Shown: positions 1-11,890, counted from the stretch's first letter. The stretch: DNA of 64,000 bases from Chlorocebus sabaeus (GCF_047675955.1 NC_132931.1:4213501-4277500); one strand, 5' to 3'. A program made the numbers and translations. The notes: a model not told the origin generated them from the sequence alone.

Positions 1-224
1 TCAGGATTTCTCACTTGCTGCTTATCAGGGGAACTTAGCTATCTTTAATAAGTTTTTTTTTCCTTCTCCTTTTATCTGAGAGACTGGGCTTGAGCTGGCT
101 CTATCTGAGCTGATGAGACATCTCACTTTCATTCAAAAGGCTAAAGCAAGGGATAGAGCGCAATGCCGTTCTCCTACATAAATCCAACAACTGTAAAGTA
201 ATATTTTAGAGCTGAAAGGGACTT

Positions 225-345
225 CAAAATCACCTAGCCTTAGATCTTCATTTTCCAGATGAGGAAACTGTGGTCCAGAGAGGGATACCACAAGGACAAA
301 CCAGAGAGCCGCTGGGCAAGGACACAGGTTGCTCACCTCCACACC
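225..345 (-). repeat. MIR-like SINE fragment, antisense
   Basis: The text around CCAGATGAGGAAACTG followed by a CCAGAGAGGGAT-type segment is the reverse complement of the MIR core and 3' region (tRNA-derived, mammal-wide SINE). It is diverged and truncated on both sides. Recognised by eye, so the edges are approximate. A related old hAT-type repeat shares this segment and is the main alternative. Confidence 0.55.
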
Positions 346-965
346 ATTCAGTCCTGTCTCCCCTTCACTTTGAAAATCAGGACCAAATGGGGGAAACAGA
401 AGCCGGACTCTAACACATCTAAGTCATGGGTATTTGCAGTCCCTTTTATTTTCTTTTGGTTTATTCAGGAAGAGGGAAGCAGAGGAGCATGACTAGTTGG
501 CAATGAGGAAAGTCAGGAACTTCTCAATTCACATGCTTCACCCTAACAGGTCAAACACTGTATCCATTCGTCCTCGCACATAGTCCTTTGCTTTTCACAT
601 GAGCCTAGGTAGGGAGCCCTCAAGGTGGGGCTGCTTGCCCCTGGGGATAAACTGGAGAACAGAGTAGAAGACAGCCATGAGCTCCCTTGGTGGGAAAAGG
701 CTGGCGGCAGAGCTCTCAAATTCAGGGGCCCCAGAGAGGTGATGTGCCCATCTCCCTCTAAAGCTTGATCTCCAACCCTTCTGTCAATGCCCTCCCCATC
801 TCCAACCCCCCACACAAAGAAGGGGCCATTCAGATTTCATATAAAAAACTCAATAGAAAAAATAAACAGAAAAACAGATCACATATGACATGTCCCAACT
901 GCTTTGAGTTCCACACAATTATCCTTCTTTGAGTAGATAAAAATATAATTCCATACATAGGAATT
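346..965. other. Unique sequence, no feature recognised
   Basis: No repeat family or exon is recognised. Near 948-966 a short inverted repeat (AATTCC/GGAATT, 7-nt loop) lies just before the TG run. Short frames on both strands show no domain-like composition. Confidence 0.5.
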
Positions 966-1030
966 ATGTGTGTGTGTGTGTGTGTATACACATACATATA
1001 TGACAGCTCTCTATCTACCTACCTACCTCC
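966..1030. repeat. (TG)n microsatellite and (TACC)n tract
   Basis: About ten TG units at 966-985 are followed by a CA/TA-rich stretch and then three to four TACC-like units near 1012-1030. Likely length-polymorphic. It explains the MCVCVYTHTY-type translation of the local frame, which is not a gene. Confidence 0.85.
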
Positions 1031-2689
1031 TTCCTGCCATTTCAGAACTATTAGAGAAAGCAGCAGGGATGGGGCTGTGTAAACTGTGCTCCTCACTCGT
1101 GTTCAAACAGCCCACTTTCAAGCATGAAACTTCATTTAGGATTCATGGAGACGTTGGGATAAGCACACTATTCAGAGTCAAGAAAGGTAACAAATAAATA
1201 TCATTTTCATCTTCATGCCACCTGCAGAGGCCCTTCCCCCAATTCCCTTTTACCCCAGATATGTTCTGATTTTTTGTCTAGAACAGCACAGGATAATCCT
1301 TGCAGAATCCGAGCCTAGGCCTCAGTCACCCCTTAACATAAAGAGAAGGTGACCCATTAAAATACTAAATGTCCAGTGACTCCTCTGGGGGCTGTCTTAA
1401 CATGTATTCATTCTCTCGGTCTTTCTCCTTTTTCCTCACTCAAATTCCTTTCCCTTCCTTGACCTCTTACATCATTGCCCTTAACTAGGATCCTCCCTAC
1501 CTTTTCAGAGTGTGATGGGGACTAATAAGACGAGGAAGCCACAGAGAGTACAGGAGGAGGACAAAGTGCCCCAGAGGTGGGGAGTAGGACTCTGGGGGCC
1601 TTATGTGAGATAAATGGTCGCAGTAAATCCCCGTGCCCTTACAGCTTTGTCCTCCAGAGGTTTTAAGGAGGAATGCTTGATGTGTCTCAATGAACACTTT
1701 TTCCTAAACCCCTGAAAATTTCATTACGATCATTTATCTTCAAAGAAATCAAAATGCACCCCATCCCCACCTCCCATGGAAAGGTTAGGTCTTTTGCTCA
1801 AGCCTACGGACTTTAACCTCATAAATATTCCCAGCTATAAGATCTTATTAAGAAGGTATGTCTCCCAGGAGCATAAAACCATCAAGCTGTAAATTTTATT
1901 TAATTTCCCATGAGATCTTATGGCCTCATACATATAATTAGAGTGCAGTATAGAGCACTTTTTTGTGTTTTGTCAATAAATCACCAGGGAACAATCAACG
2001 TTTAAGAGGACAAGCTTTAATGATTTTTCAGACCCCTAAGCAATCGTGCCTCCACAATGGCAAGCCAGTCTTTAACCTCATCTAACTAGGACTGTGGACT
2101 GTGGCGTCAGATAGGACCCCAAACACTTAATCCTATTAGATTCCCCAGCCCAGACAATCATGGCACAATACACAGGGGACGTATTGATTTTGATGTGGCC
2201 GACAGAGAAGACAAGCCGACCTACTGACAGTGCTTTATTAAGTGTTTACAAATTAAATATCTGAAGGTCTGCAGTAGGCCCAGCTCAGTTAAATGGGCCG
2301 GGGTGAGATGTGTGACGGGACCCACAGGGATGTGTTGAATCTAGGAGGCCTGGGTAAATGACAGGGCAGGACCTACTCCCTTGACTTCTGCACTGGCTTT
2401 TCCAGAATGTCAAGATGCTGTAAGAGAAATTCCATAGAGGCAATTTGCCGTTGTTTTAAAGCTTGCTTAAAAGTTTACCACAGGAGTTGACCACAAACTC
2501 ATGACGTGGCGTTTATCATGTCAGAATATGGTTGTTCAATGAAAGCACCAACTTCAGCCTCCCTTGGTTAGGGCTCCAGAAGGAAGAACCCTGCTCCTTC
2601 GGGTTTCTCCCTGCACTGTGCTTTCTAAGCAAACCTGCAGTCTGGCACATAAGCATGAGTCCTTCATCTTACATTTGTCCTGAGAGTTC
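1031..2689. other. Unique sequence, AT-rich, no gene
   Basis: About 1.65 kb without recognised repeats. The middle part (about 1800-2300) has several TTTATT/AATTA-type words typical of non-coding DNA. No splice-bounded open frame or polyadenylation context convincing enough to call an exon. Confidence 0.45.
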
Positions 2690-3135
2690 CCTTCCCTGCT
2701 CAAAACTATTTTAAAAGGCTCCAGGTTTCTCTGCCAGGCATTCAACACTTGCCACAGTCTGTACTGGGTGTGCCTCTCACAGTGTTTTTCAACATAAGCC
2801 TTCAACTCTCACTAAACTCATCTCAGAGCCTTTACACGTGTGTGGTTCCAACAGGAACAACGTGCACTGCTCACCTCTGTATCTTTCCTCAGCAGTTTCT
2901 CTCCCTGCAAAGACTACTCCCTGCCCCAGCTGAGCAACTCACATCCCACCCAACCTTTGAGGTACTGCTTAAATTTCTCTTCCTCCTTGAAGCCTTCTCT
3001 GATCATCCTAGAAATGATGTTCTCTGAGTTCCTAAGCTTATCATTTCCTGGTGATCCTTTATGTTTTCCAGTATCTGTATCATCTCCTCAGCTGGACTAC
3101 GTTCCTGGAGTTTCCACTACACATCCTTCCCGTCT
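2690..3135 (+). mobile_element. L2 LINE fragment, 3' part, sense
   Basis: The order of segments follows the L2 3' region: GGCATTCAACACTTGCCACA (consensus GGCATTCAAGGCCCTCCACA), then a TGCTCACCTCTGTATC-like block, a CTTTGAGGTACTGCTTAAAT block (consensus CAAGACCCAGCTCAAAT) and GAAGCCTTCTCTGATC (consensus GAAGCCTTCCCTGA). Heavily diverged, as expected for this old family. It accounts for the 92- and 123-residue frames here, which are not genes. Confidence 0.8.
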
Positions 3136-3209
3136 CCTGCCACGCAGGTACCAAGGTATGGGATCCGGCACAGAACAGGGCTGTGGGTTGACGGACTCAC
3201 CACCTGACT

Positions 3210-3261
3210 GATCAGGTGCTCTTGGGTATACGTATCATCTTATGCCCAAGAGCACCTGATC
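3210..3261. repeat. Perfect 17-bp inverted repeat (hairpin)
   Basis: GATCAGGTGCTCTTGGG at 3210-3226 is exactly repeated in inverse at 3245-3261. After one T/G mismatch (a G-U wobble if transcribed) the pairing continues for three more bases, giving a 21-position stem and a loop at 3231-3240. No known repeat family is recognised. Confidence 0.9.
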
Positions 3262-3385
3262 CCAAGACACTCAGGAAATGAGGGCGAAAAGACGACCAGG
3301 TGCATTCCCCTTATGGATTGGTCCCTCCAGTCCTCTGCTCAAAATGTCAAGAGGGAAGTGGGAATGAATGAGCCTTAAGAACTTG

Positions 3386-3428
3386 CTCTGTTCTGTGACT
3401 CTGTTCTGTTCTGTGACTCTGTTCTGTC
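3386..3428 (+). repeat. Short tandem repeat, CTGTTCTGTGACT units
   Basis: CTCTGTTCTGTGA recurs with the shorter TGTTC unit, giving about two and a half copies of an 18-bp period. Direct, nearly perfect. Confidence 0.8.
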
Positions 3429-4850
3429 AAAATAAGTATGCAAGGATATGGCCATGTAGATTGGCAAAAGCATGTATCCTGCTATTTTATCACCTTTTGT
3501 TCTGTGCTATTTCTACCTCAACATTCTAAATGACCCTCAAGATGAGACACCTACTGAGCTGCATGTGTTAGACTAAAGTACAACTCAGTGTGCCAATCCA
3601 GCTCACATTCCTGGCTCAAAGTTGTCCTATGTGTATGTGCACACACACGTACACGTACACTGGACATATCTGTCTAGTTTCCGCCCTTGATATCGCTTGT
3701 GATAAACCCATTCCAAAAGTATAATAAAGGCTAAGAACAACTGCAGTGAGAGAGAGATCTGCCAAGATAATCTGGCCTGTTTCTTGCCTGCAAGTAATCC
3801 GATATCCTTTTCAATTGTTCCCAGACAGCCATACCATCTCTGCCTCGGGCATCACAATTTGCCATATTTTAGGGGGACGGTCAGTGTTTAGCACAGTGCT
3901 TGGAACGCAAGAAGACCTCAAAAAATGTAAGCTATTATTTACATCACCCTCATTATCATCTACCTGTCCTGCACTTACCTTTCACACTCTTATACCTTGG
4001 TCTCTCTGGGCCCCTGGTTTTTCAAATGAGTGGTGAAAGCTGATTTAGGGTTAGCACAGTGGTGAGGGAAACCCCGGGGACTCACACCCCTACCTTTGTT
4101 TTATAGATTAGGCTTCCCTTCCACGTCTGATATAAATTGAAGAAGAGTTCAGGAAGCAAAAAGAGCCAGAAAAACCAATGCCCTCAACCAAATCTCTAGT
4201 CTTTGGCATCATTTTTTTTCAGGTACTACCGTGGTATTACATATGGCAGTGATTCATGCTGGTGAACTGAAAATACATCTGCACTGTGGAAGAAGAGCTG
4301 TTCAGTGCATCATCAGTAATGTCTGCTCCATGGTGTCTAGGCTACTCGTGGAGGGCAGGGCTTGCGGTTGACATTGTGGACTACGGGGAAGTGGCAAGTG
4401 TAGGAGTGTGGCTGGTGTCTTTCGGGGAGAAGTAGCAGTGCTCACTGTCCTCAAGAAAGGCTTCATGCCTCAGAGCGTGCCCCTGAAGGGTCAGGGGCGG
4501 TGCTGGGCTTCAGAATCAAGCTCCATAAAACAAATGGCTGCAAATGTCCTTTCCCCAACCTTACAATGCAGTAATTCATAAAATCCTCCAAGGAACATTT
4601 TATGGCTTTATATTAATGTTCATTTAGGAAAGAAGTGAAAAGGGCATCGTCAAGATTTTTAAAAATCATTAAAAAGGGTCCGCACTAGGGTTCACAGTGA
4701 TACCTTCGTACAAAAAATGCACTGATATACCATAAAAATTGTTCTAAGGTACTATTTTTTCATCATTTTTATATGACCTCCTTTTTCTCTGCACTTAACT
4801 ACTGAGAAAAAAAAGTAGACTGGGTAATTAAATTTTCTCTTCATTTTCAT
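3429..4850. other. Mostly unique sequence with one weak SINE tail
   Basis: At 3870-3930 TTAGCACAGTGCTTGGAACG plus an A-rich continuation resembles an MIR or L2 3' end (GCACAGTGCCTGGCACATAG). A short CA/CGTA run lies at 3636-3660. The rest is unrecognised. No gene. Confidence 0.4.
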
Positions 4851-4854
4851 CTTA

Positions 4855-4965
4855 ATTCAATAAATATTAATCAAGTATTTATAATACGCCAAGTACGATG
4901 TTAAGGGTCTGGCGACATAATATCTAATCTCCATTTTCAAGGAGCTCAAAGTTTGTAGATTCATT
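4855..4965 (-). mobile_element. L2/MIR 3' end fragment, antisense
   Basis: CAATAAATATTAATCAAGTATTTATAATACGCCAAG-type text is a decayed reverse complement of the L2 3' terminus (AACAAATATTTATTGAGCGCCTACTATGTGCC), followed by a block matching the upstream CATGGAGCTTACAG region. Low identity. Confidence 0.5.
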
Positions 4966-7015
4966 TAAAATAATAAAACAAATGAAAGTAATAATTATCT
5001 GTGTACATGTGCAACCCTTTATGATGATCTTATATGTATTAACTTTAACTTGATTTTCAGTGTTTTGTAGCCAGTTTGCTAATAAAAAACTGGAGCAAAG
5101 AAACAAGTCATGAACGCTAGTAATGGCAATAATGGGTGAAGAGCCCTTCTCTGTGCTGGAGGATGGTGTGAAGGACTCATGAGAGCCTTAAAAGAAGTTA
5201 TGGTCTTGAACGAAAGAGGTGGATGACACTGGTGGTGCCACCATATTTGCATATACAGCTAAGAAAAGGATAAATAGGGCTGAGTGGATTTAAAAATAAG
5301 AGAGAGAGGGGAACTACTTCTGGGTGGTGGTTTTTGGAAGAGCCTCCTGCAAGTAAGGCAGGGAGTCCCTTAGTCATTCCTTCTTCTTGACGGATGGATT
5401 CTTACCCCCTGAGTATAGGAAACACATCTGTCAAAGCAAGCACCTGAATGGGAGGCCTCCGTGTCCAGAGAACAGTTCTACTAGCACGATGTCAGAATGA
5501 AGACTCCATTAGAAGGATACACACCGAAATTCAGCAGCGGGTATTTCTGGGTGGTGGAATTATGAGTGATCTTTATTTTCTTCTCTGTACTTACCTTTAT
5601 TTTTGGTATTGAACACGTCTTACTCTTATAATAGAAAAGCAATCTATGTTATTTTTCAGAAGGTTAACAACCAGAACAACAGAACATAAAAAGGAAAAAA
5701 GAAAATAAGATTGGGTCCGCATAGCAGTCCAGGTCATAACAGCATCCTTTCAACTAAAAGTTGTGCTTCTCACACTCATCTCTATTGCTGTGGACAGTCA
5801 CAGCAATTCCTCCCTCGGGACTCTTGGTGCCACACTTGCTGGCATATCAAGGGTCAGAACCACACTCACGGATCCTCATCTGTGGGGCAGCAGCTGTAGA
5901 CCATCACTGTTGACCCTGGTCAAGTTTGGAGGATGGTGGAAAAGCAGCAGGATTGTGGAAAAAACAAAGTCTTTTCCCTGGATGACCCAGCATCTCTGGT
6001 GAATGGGTAGTGTGTAAGCTTATCTTTTGCTATTTTGTTGTTTCTGAGCTTGGGAAGGAAAGTAAACTTGTGGATTCCCAGTACACATCAAGCTTGGAGG
6101 CCTTTTAATCACATCATTTGACGATCACAAAACTCTCCTAAGTCCTTTAAGTATGTTAATGATCTGAGATTTAATCTATATTCTTACCTAGCTTGCACAA
6201 ACCTATAAATAGGCTCATCTCAGGGTTATTGCTGTTATAAATTAATTATGGAAATGTCAACCAAATCAGGTACGTGCCAGTGGAGTAATGGGAGGGCAGC
6301 GATCCACTGAGCAGAGGGCGATTCTGAGGATGCCCTCTGTGCAAAGTTCACAGCCTCTGGCCAGGATCCATCGGCTTCCAGGGAGTTTAACCTTGAAGAC
6401 ACTCTGGGTTTGTTTCCTCCTGAGTAATGGAGGGAGACTGGAAAAGTGACTTCTCTGACTAGTTCTGTGCCTTCCTCTTCACAGAACCTGTTGTTTCTTT
6501 TCCCTCACTGGGAACTGTAGGCAAATTTGGCAGGCCTGCCTTTTTTCAAATAAGATGACAGATAATCTGGAGCTTATCTATATTGGGCTAATGTTAGCTA
6601 CACCATTACCCCTCACTGATCCCACTGTTGGCAACTGAAAACTATGGCTGGGAAAAGAAAAGGTGAGTAATTACTGATTCATTTGAAAGGAATGTTTTCC
6701 ACAGAGAGGACATAATTGTTCTCATGAAGCCTGGAGCCAGCCTGGAATTGTCCAAAGGTGTTGGGAGGTCAAAATAAATTGTGTACTTGGACAGCAATTT
6801 CTTTCCACAGGTCAAAGTAGCGAGATTTTATCCAAAGTAGCATATCCTAGAGGACTTACAGGAAACTCTGAAAAGACCTGGCATCCTCACTGACAGAAGG
6901 GAGAGGCTATTTCAACTTGAAATTGCTGCCCTTTGGGAGGTGTTCTGGAGTCTCCAGCTCTGAACACAAATTCAAGTTCTGTGGCTCAGGAAGGGATATA
7001 ACAGTATGCTCACCA
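4966..7015. other. Unique sequence; possible very old repeat at 5540-5650
   Basis: Two kilobases without a gene. The stretch 5540-5650 (GTGGTGGAATTATGAGTGAT... TTTATTTTCTTCTCTG) resembles an old L1-type 3'UTR segment, but weakly. An octamer-like ATTTGCATAT occurs near 5246. Frames at 5711-6002 are chance frames. Confidence 0.35.
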
Positions 7016-7019
7016 CAAT

Positions 7020-7262
7020 CACAGTCCACTGAGCGACCTCAGCCACTGTGCTTTACATTCATATTTAAATATTACAACAAATGTTTGAGCTAGGTATTGC
7101 CCCACTCATTTTATCAATGAAAAAACAGGCCCTGAGAAGTTAACTAACTTGCTGAAGGCTATAGAGCTTGTAAGTGATAAAGTCAGAATTTGAACCCGTC
7201 TGTTACGAAAGAGATGAGCTCTTAACCACCATAATACACGTGGACATGCTATAGTCTGAGTA
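7020..7262 (-). mobile_element. MIR SINE, antisense, nearly full length
   Basis: From left to right it shows the reverse MIR order: TTACAACAAATGTTTGAGCTAGGTATTGCCCCA, ATCAATGAAAAAACAGG, GAGAAGTTAACTAACTTGC, CTTGTAAGTGATAAAGTCAG, TTTGAACCCGTCTG and GAGCTCTTAACCACCATA. The last two correspond to the tRNA-derived head with its B-box remnant. Confidence 0.85.
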
Positions 7263-7346
7263 CACTCAGCACATGACTTATTAAAACATACACACACTTT
7301 TGTGCCATTATAACAAACTACTGGCATGTGATACCTCTAATTTTCT

Positions 7347-7655
7347 TTTTCTTTCTTTTTTTTTTTTTTTTGAGATAGAGTCTCGCTCTGTGGCCCAGGC
7401 TGGAGTGCAGTGGCCGGATCTCAGCTCACTGCAAGCTCCACCTCCCAGGTTTATGCCATTCTCCTGCCTCAGCCTCCCGAGTAGCTGGGACTACAGGCGC
7501 CTGCCACCTCGCCCAGCTAGTTTTTTGTATTTTTTTTAGTAGAGACAGGGTTTCACTGTGTTAGCCAGGATGGTCTCGATCTCCTGACCTCATGATCTGC
7601 CCGTCTCTGCCTCCCAAAGTGCTAGGATTACAAGTTTGAGCCACCGCACCCGGCC
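7347..7655 (-). mobile_element. AluY (Old World monkey AluYR-type), antisense
   Basis: Full-length antisense Alu: poly(T), both monomers, ending CGGCC. Flanked by near-perfect duplications GATACCTCTAATTTTCTT at 7330-7347 and GATACCTTTAATTTTCTT at 7657-7674. Young features are GCCGGATCTCAGC, GCCACCTCGCCCAGCTAG and the TTTGAGCC end (sense GGCTCAAA, from GGCTCAAG), matching AluYR subfamilies. The frame FFFFFEIESRSVAQAGVQW is the usual antisense Alu translation, not a gene. Confidence 0.92.
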
Positions 7656-7674
7656 AGATACCTTTAATTTTCTT

Positions 7675-8120
7675 CTGTGTGGGGCAGATGTCTTTGGACA
7701 ACTCCTTTCTCATTCAGACACCAAGGTGTCACCTGTTGGAAAGACTCTGTCTCTGGTCTTGTTTAATAGCAGTGGTTAACCCTCCTTAATATATTTAAAA
7801 GGCTGGGAGTGGGCAGGGCACAAGGGTAATGAGAGAGAAGCAAGAGGAGAAGCTCTGAGCTACTGGAACCCAGGGTGAGCCTCACGTGAGGGCACACGGA
7901 GCTGTCTGAGTCCCAGCACTTTGTACTCATTGCCTTGGACAAATCATTTATCCTCACTCTACAGACAAGAGCTGAGACTAAGAATGCCTAGCGCCATCTA
8001 CTTTGTAGAGTTGTTATGGGGATGGGTAAAAACATGTGTAAATATCCAAGATAACTAATGTATCACCATGATCATGATAATCGGTACTTATTTTTTTCTG
8101 GCCCAGATCCTATATGGAAT
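7675..8120. other. Unique sequence with weak MIR fragment (7960-8095)
   Basis: TTTGTAGAGTTGTTATGGGG with AAAACATGTGTAAATATCC resembles the MIR 3' part (CATAGGGTTGTTGTGAGGATTAAATGAG). Otherwise no feature. Confidence 0.4.
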
Positions 8121-8135
8121 TGTATTACTGGCTGC

Positions 8136-8432
8136 TTTTTTTTTTTTTTTTTCCCCCAAAGAGACAGGGTCTTGCTCTGTTGCCCAGGCTGGAGTGCAGT
8201 GGTGTGATCTTTGCTCACTGCAGCCTTCACCTACTGGGCTCTAACAGTCTTCCTACCTAAGCCTCTGGAGTAGCTGGGACTACAGGCATGCACCACCATA
8301 CCTGGGTAAGTTTTTTGTAGAGACAGGGTCTCACTATGTTGCCCAGGCTGGTCTCATATTCCTGGCCTCAAGTGATCCTCTCACCTTGGCCTCCCAAAGT
8401 GCTTGTATTGCAGGAGGCCATGGCATCTGGCC
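8136..8432 (-). mobile_element. AluJ, antisense
   Basis: Poly(T) at 8136-8152, then GAGACAGGGTCTTGCTCTGT, TGCAGCCTTCACC and GAGACAGGGTCTCACTATGT, the J-type text of both arms. Many private changes. Short duplication TGTATTA(C/G)T flanks it at 8121-8129 and 8433-8441. Confidence 0.9.
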
Positions 8433-8589
8433 TGTATTAGTAGACTTTCCATGTGGCTTCGTCTTACCCTCACTCAGACTATACATTCCCTGAGGGCAGG
8501 ATGTCTCATTTATACTGCCTGTGTCCCTTGAAGCACTCAGCACACAGATTTCTTGACCAATAGCGTATTTCTTTTCAAATGGACTTAGT

Positions 8590-8905
8590 AAGTTGTAATT
8601 GAGCACCACTCTGTGTGAGGCACTGTGGGGAAAATTAACACAGTTTATACGTGATTGAATGCCATGGGGGAAATAACCAAGTAGAAGATGTGATCTCAGC
8701 CATTTAGGTCTTTAAATGGACCTAGGAGCACTAGGTGCAAAGCACTAATGAGAAAGAAAGCTAGTCAACAGTATGAGGGGGGAAAGGTGGGAATGTGGAA
8801 AAGGCCCTGATGTAATGGAGAGAGAAAGATCACTTCTGGTTGGGGAAGACTTCATTACAGAAGAAGGACTTGAGTTGAACATGAAGGATGATAAGGACTG
8901 GATTC
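8590..8905 (-). mobile_element. L2 LINE fragment, antisense
   Basis: GAGCACCACTCTGTGTGAGGCACTGTG is the reverse of the L2 3' end. Further right GAAGACTTCATTACAGAAGA and GACTTGAGTTGAACATGAAGGATGA are the reverse of L2 CATCCTTCAAGACCCAGCTCAAAT and GAAGCCTTCCCTGA. Order and orientation are consistent along the whole interval. Confidence 0.7.
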
Positions 8906-9480
8906 AATTTCACGCAAAGATCTTTACTAAACCAGTTTCCCCGCCTCCTCAAGTAAAAAGTTTTGCATGTTAGGGATAGGTGAGCTTTGCCTTCCTATAA
9001 AAAAAAATCTCTCGGAATGAGCTGTCTCTAGCCATGGGGCAGAGAGAGTGTAGACAGGAGGCCCCGCGCACATCAGAATGGCAGATATCCAACATGCCAG
9101 GACCCTGGGCAGAGATCCAGGAGTTCAAAACCTGCCATGTCTTAGGAAAAAAACAACGAACAAACAAAAAAGCAGATATAAATGTCACTGCCCTCTAGGG
9201 TAACCTGATTCTAGGAAGGTTACAGGTTCTGTTTCAGTGGAGATGGAGACGGGCCCCCAGATCTCCCCGAAGGAGTATGAGCCAGACCTAAACCCAGGGA
9301 AAGGAAAACATCCTGTTTCCTGATCAACAGCTTCCGTCATAAAGTGCTTTAGGGTCTGTTTCCTGGTCCCTCACAGTGGGTCCTAATTAAATGGGTTTTC
9401 CTGCATGAGTTCTTGCATCTCTGGGGATATCTATGGCTGACAGGGAATAAAACTAAAGGCTATAAAATCATGATGGTGAA

Positions 9481-9518
9481 CAATGGCTTAAACTAGACTC
9501 AATGGCTTAAACTAGACT
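9481..9518 (+). repeat. Perfect 19-bp tandem duplication
   Basis: CAATGGCTTAAACTAGACT occurs twice back to back without mismatch (9481-9499 and 9500-9518). Looks like a simple slippage or templated duplication. Confidence 0.95.
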
Positions 9519-10452
9519 GCCTACCCTAAACTGTGCTTTCCCTAAATAAGATGAATAAATGAGGTAAAGGGAAAGGAGTTTTATATGCCTCTGTGGGTGG
9601 TTATTCTTATACTTTCCTTATTTCAGGGGGTAAGAAGGCTAGTACTATAAAGAGTTCCAAAAGCCAAGCTTTGAACAGATGGATAGTGAGTTCTAAATAC
9701 TAATTAGGATGTTTTAGGGAGCAAACAGGACCATGACTGTTTTAAGACAAAGAGAGAAGAAACTGCATGAGTCTGGAGTCAGCCTCTGGAAGCATCTGGA
9801 CCTGACTGAGGGCCTCCCAGAGGGCTGGGCTTACAAGTGACAAGTGCTACATGGACACAGGCATAGAGGGCAGGTGGGAAGGCTGCCCTGGGGGGCACCA
9901 CAATGAAAGCGAGTAAACTTCATCTTGTGAGTCAGATTACCTAATTACGTGTTGCCCTCTGTGAGAATTCTTCGGCCCACAGCCTTTAGATCAGTCTTAT
10001 TTAAATGCTCCAACCTGTCCTCTAGTGCACTATTTGTAATTAAAGGAGCTTTCGATGCCAGAGTGCATCAGGGGTTGGAATATCCCCTGAAGCCAGTTTG
10101 GTCTGTGGTAGACGATTCCTGAGGGATGGCTGAGGCCAGGGTGAGTCTATGGGCAAAAGAGTTGGGGCTGCAAAGGTTAGCAGATTTTTAACACATGGGA
10201 AGTCTCTCTCCTCTGCCACACTTGAAGAAGCTGGGATGATTTTATCTGGTGAGCTAGCAGATTTCCTCGAATTGTATGATCTGGTAACATAGGACCTTCA
10301 CCATTGAGGGGCATGAGTGTGTCTAATACTTTAAACCCGGGACACATGATGGGATGGAACCAGGCATGCATGACCCAGCATGTTTGATGCTCTCACTTCT
10401 GTTAAGAGAGATCCTAGCTTAAAAAGAATCATCTGGGGTGCGCTTCCATCCT

Positions 10453-10516
10453 AAGTAAAAACAAAAAAAAACCCCAACAAAAAAGCCCCACAAAAAGAAA
10501 ACACACACACACAAAC
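10453..10516. repeat. A-rich low-complexity tract with (CA)n
   Basis: Runs of A broken by CCCC and CA, ending in six CA units. No SINE or L1 body is attached on either side, so it is called low complexity only. Confidence 0.8.
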
Positions 10517-11829
10517 ATTTTCTAGGCACAAAGCACTCTCTTGACTCCAGTGAGGAAAGGGTGAGCCTGCTGCGTCTGTGTGGCCCTGGGCTTACGGAAG
10601 GCATTTAGGAACCAAGCTGCTCCCACAGGATACGAGAGGCCTGGACATATTCTTAAGCAAGTCAGATTCATGCCATTTCATTAAAATCAAAACGAAATAT
10701 CACTTCATCATGATGCCCTTGGTTTTGTGCTCTTAAAACCAGATTCATGCTGAACTCAGTACACAGACCAACTTACGGAGTCCACAGAAACTGATAAAAC
10801 TAGTATTTTGTAGTGACCTGCTGAGGAATGGCTGCCCATAAACAGAGGAGGGATTTGCTAACTATGCAGGTTTGTTGCCAGGCCATTATGGCTTATTTAA
10901 AACAGGCTAACGTTTACTCTGGTTACATGCTGAAATTCATAAAACTTTTGAACATGTTATGTTAGTCTTATAAAATTGGAATGTATGTGTACAGTATATT
11001 TTAAAGACGTTCAAATATTAAGCATTTCACACAAGCTGTGAAAAATGCTTGGCTCCCCTCCCCCGTCCTTCCCGTCTTCCCTATTTCAGCATCAAATGTT
11101 ATTCAGGGATAATGAAAAACAGAGAAGTCTATGCCTGAATAACTAGGCTGTCTAACTGCATTACGGGAAAATGAAAGATCAGACTGTGATTGGAAAGAGC
11201 CAACTTAACAGCTACAGAGCCTCAGGAAGGACATACATCTTGTAACCAACGAAGTTTACTGATGTAGCCCCCTTGATACCTGATTCAGTGCCATAGTTCT
11301 GGTGATAGAAATTTAATTTCTCTCTATTGAGCTCCACAAGGATGGTATTCAACTGGAGGGGTTAAACTTAACATGAAACAAGGATCTGAGGCCCTTCCTG
11401 TGACGTCTAATCCAATCAGAGATGACAGAGTGGTAAGAACAGGAGCTGGCCACATCTCAGAAACTAATGCTTTTCTGCAAATATGCCTGTTTCTACTTAC
11501 AGGTCTATTGCCCTAAAAATGCAGACCAGTGTGTTGAAGTATTGATTATGAATTGTGAGTCTCCTAAATCCTTTTAAACAAAGCTTACCTCATTGTAGTT
11601 CCAGCATTCTTATCCCCATTAGCAAATACATTTTTAATGGCTGGTGATTATTTAAAAAAATATTTTAGTACACTTACATGCAAATATAGTGGATATAAAT
11701 CAGTTACAATGTAAACATTCTAATTCTCCATGTTCACCCATCTCCCCAGCAACTGGGTAGAGCTCTTGGCTTCAGAAAGCTCATTAGGGAATGCTCTTCT
11801 ATGATCTGAGATTGTAAATTATGGTACTG

Positions 11830-11890
11830 GAAAAAAAAAAAAACAAACCCACCCCCAAACAGAAGCCCCAAAACCCAAACAAGAAACAAA
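11830..11890. repeat. A/C-rich low-complexity tract
   Basis: A 13-base A run followed by ACAAACCCACCCCC-like text and more A/C. No retroelement body recognised next to it. Confidence 0.75.

Noticed and set aside
3386..3428. Direct repeats as a CRISPR-like array
   Set aside because: Only a short tandem slippage repeat without unique spacers, in a primate genome.
10453..10516. A-rich tract as a possible retroelement tail
   Set aside because: No element body or flanking duplications on either side.
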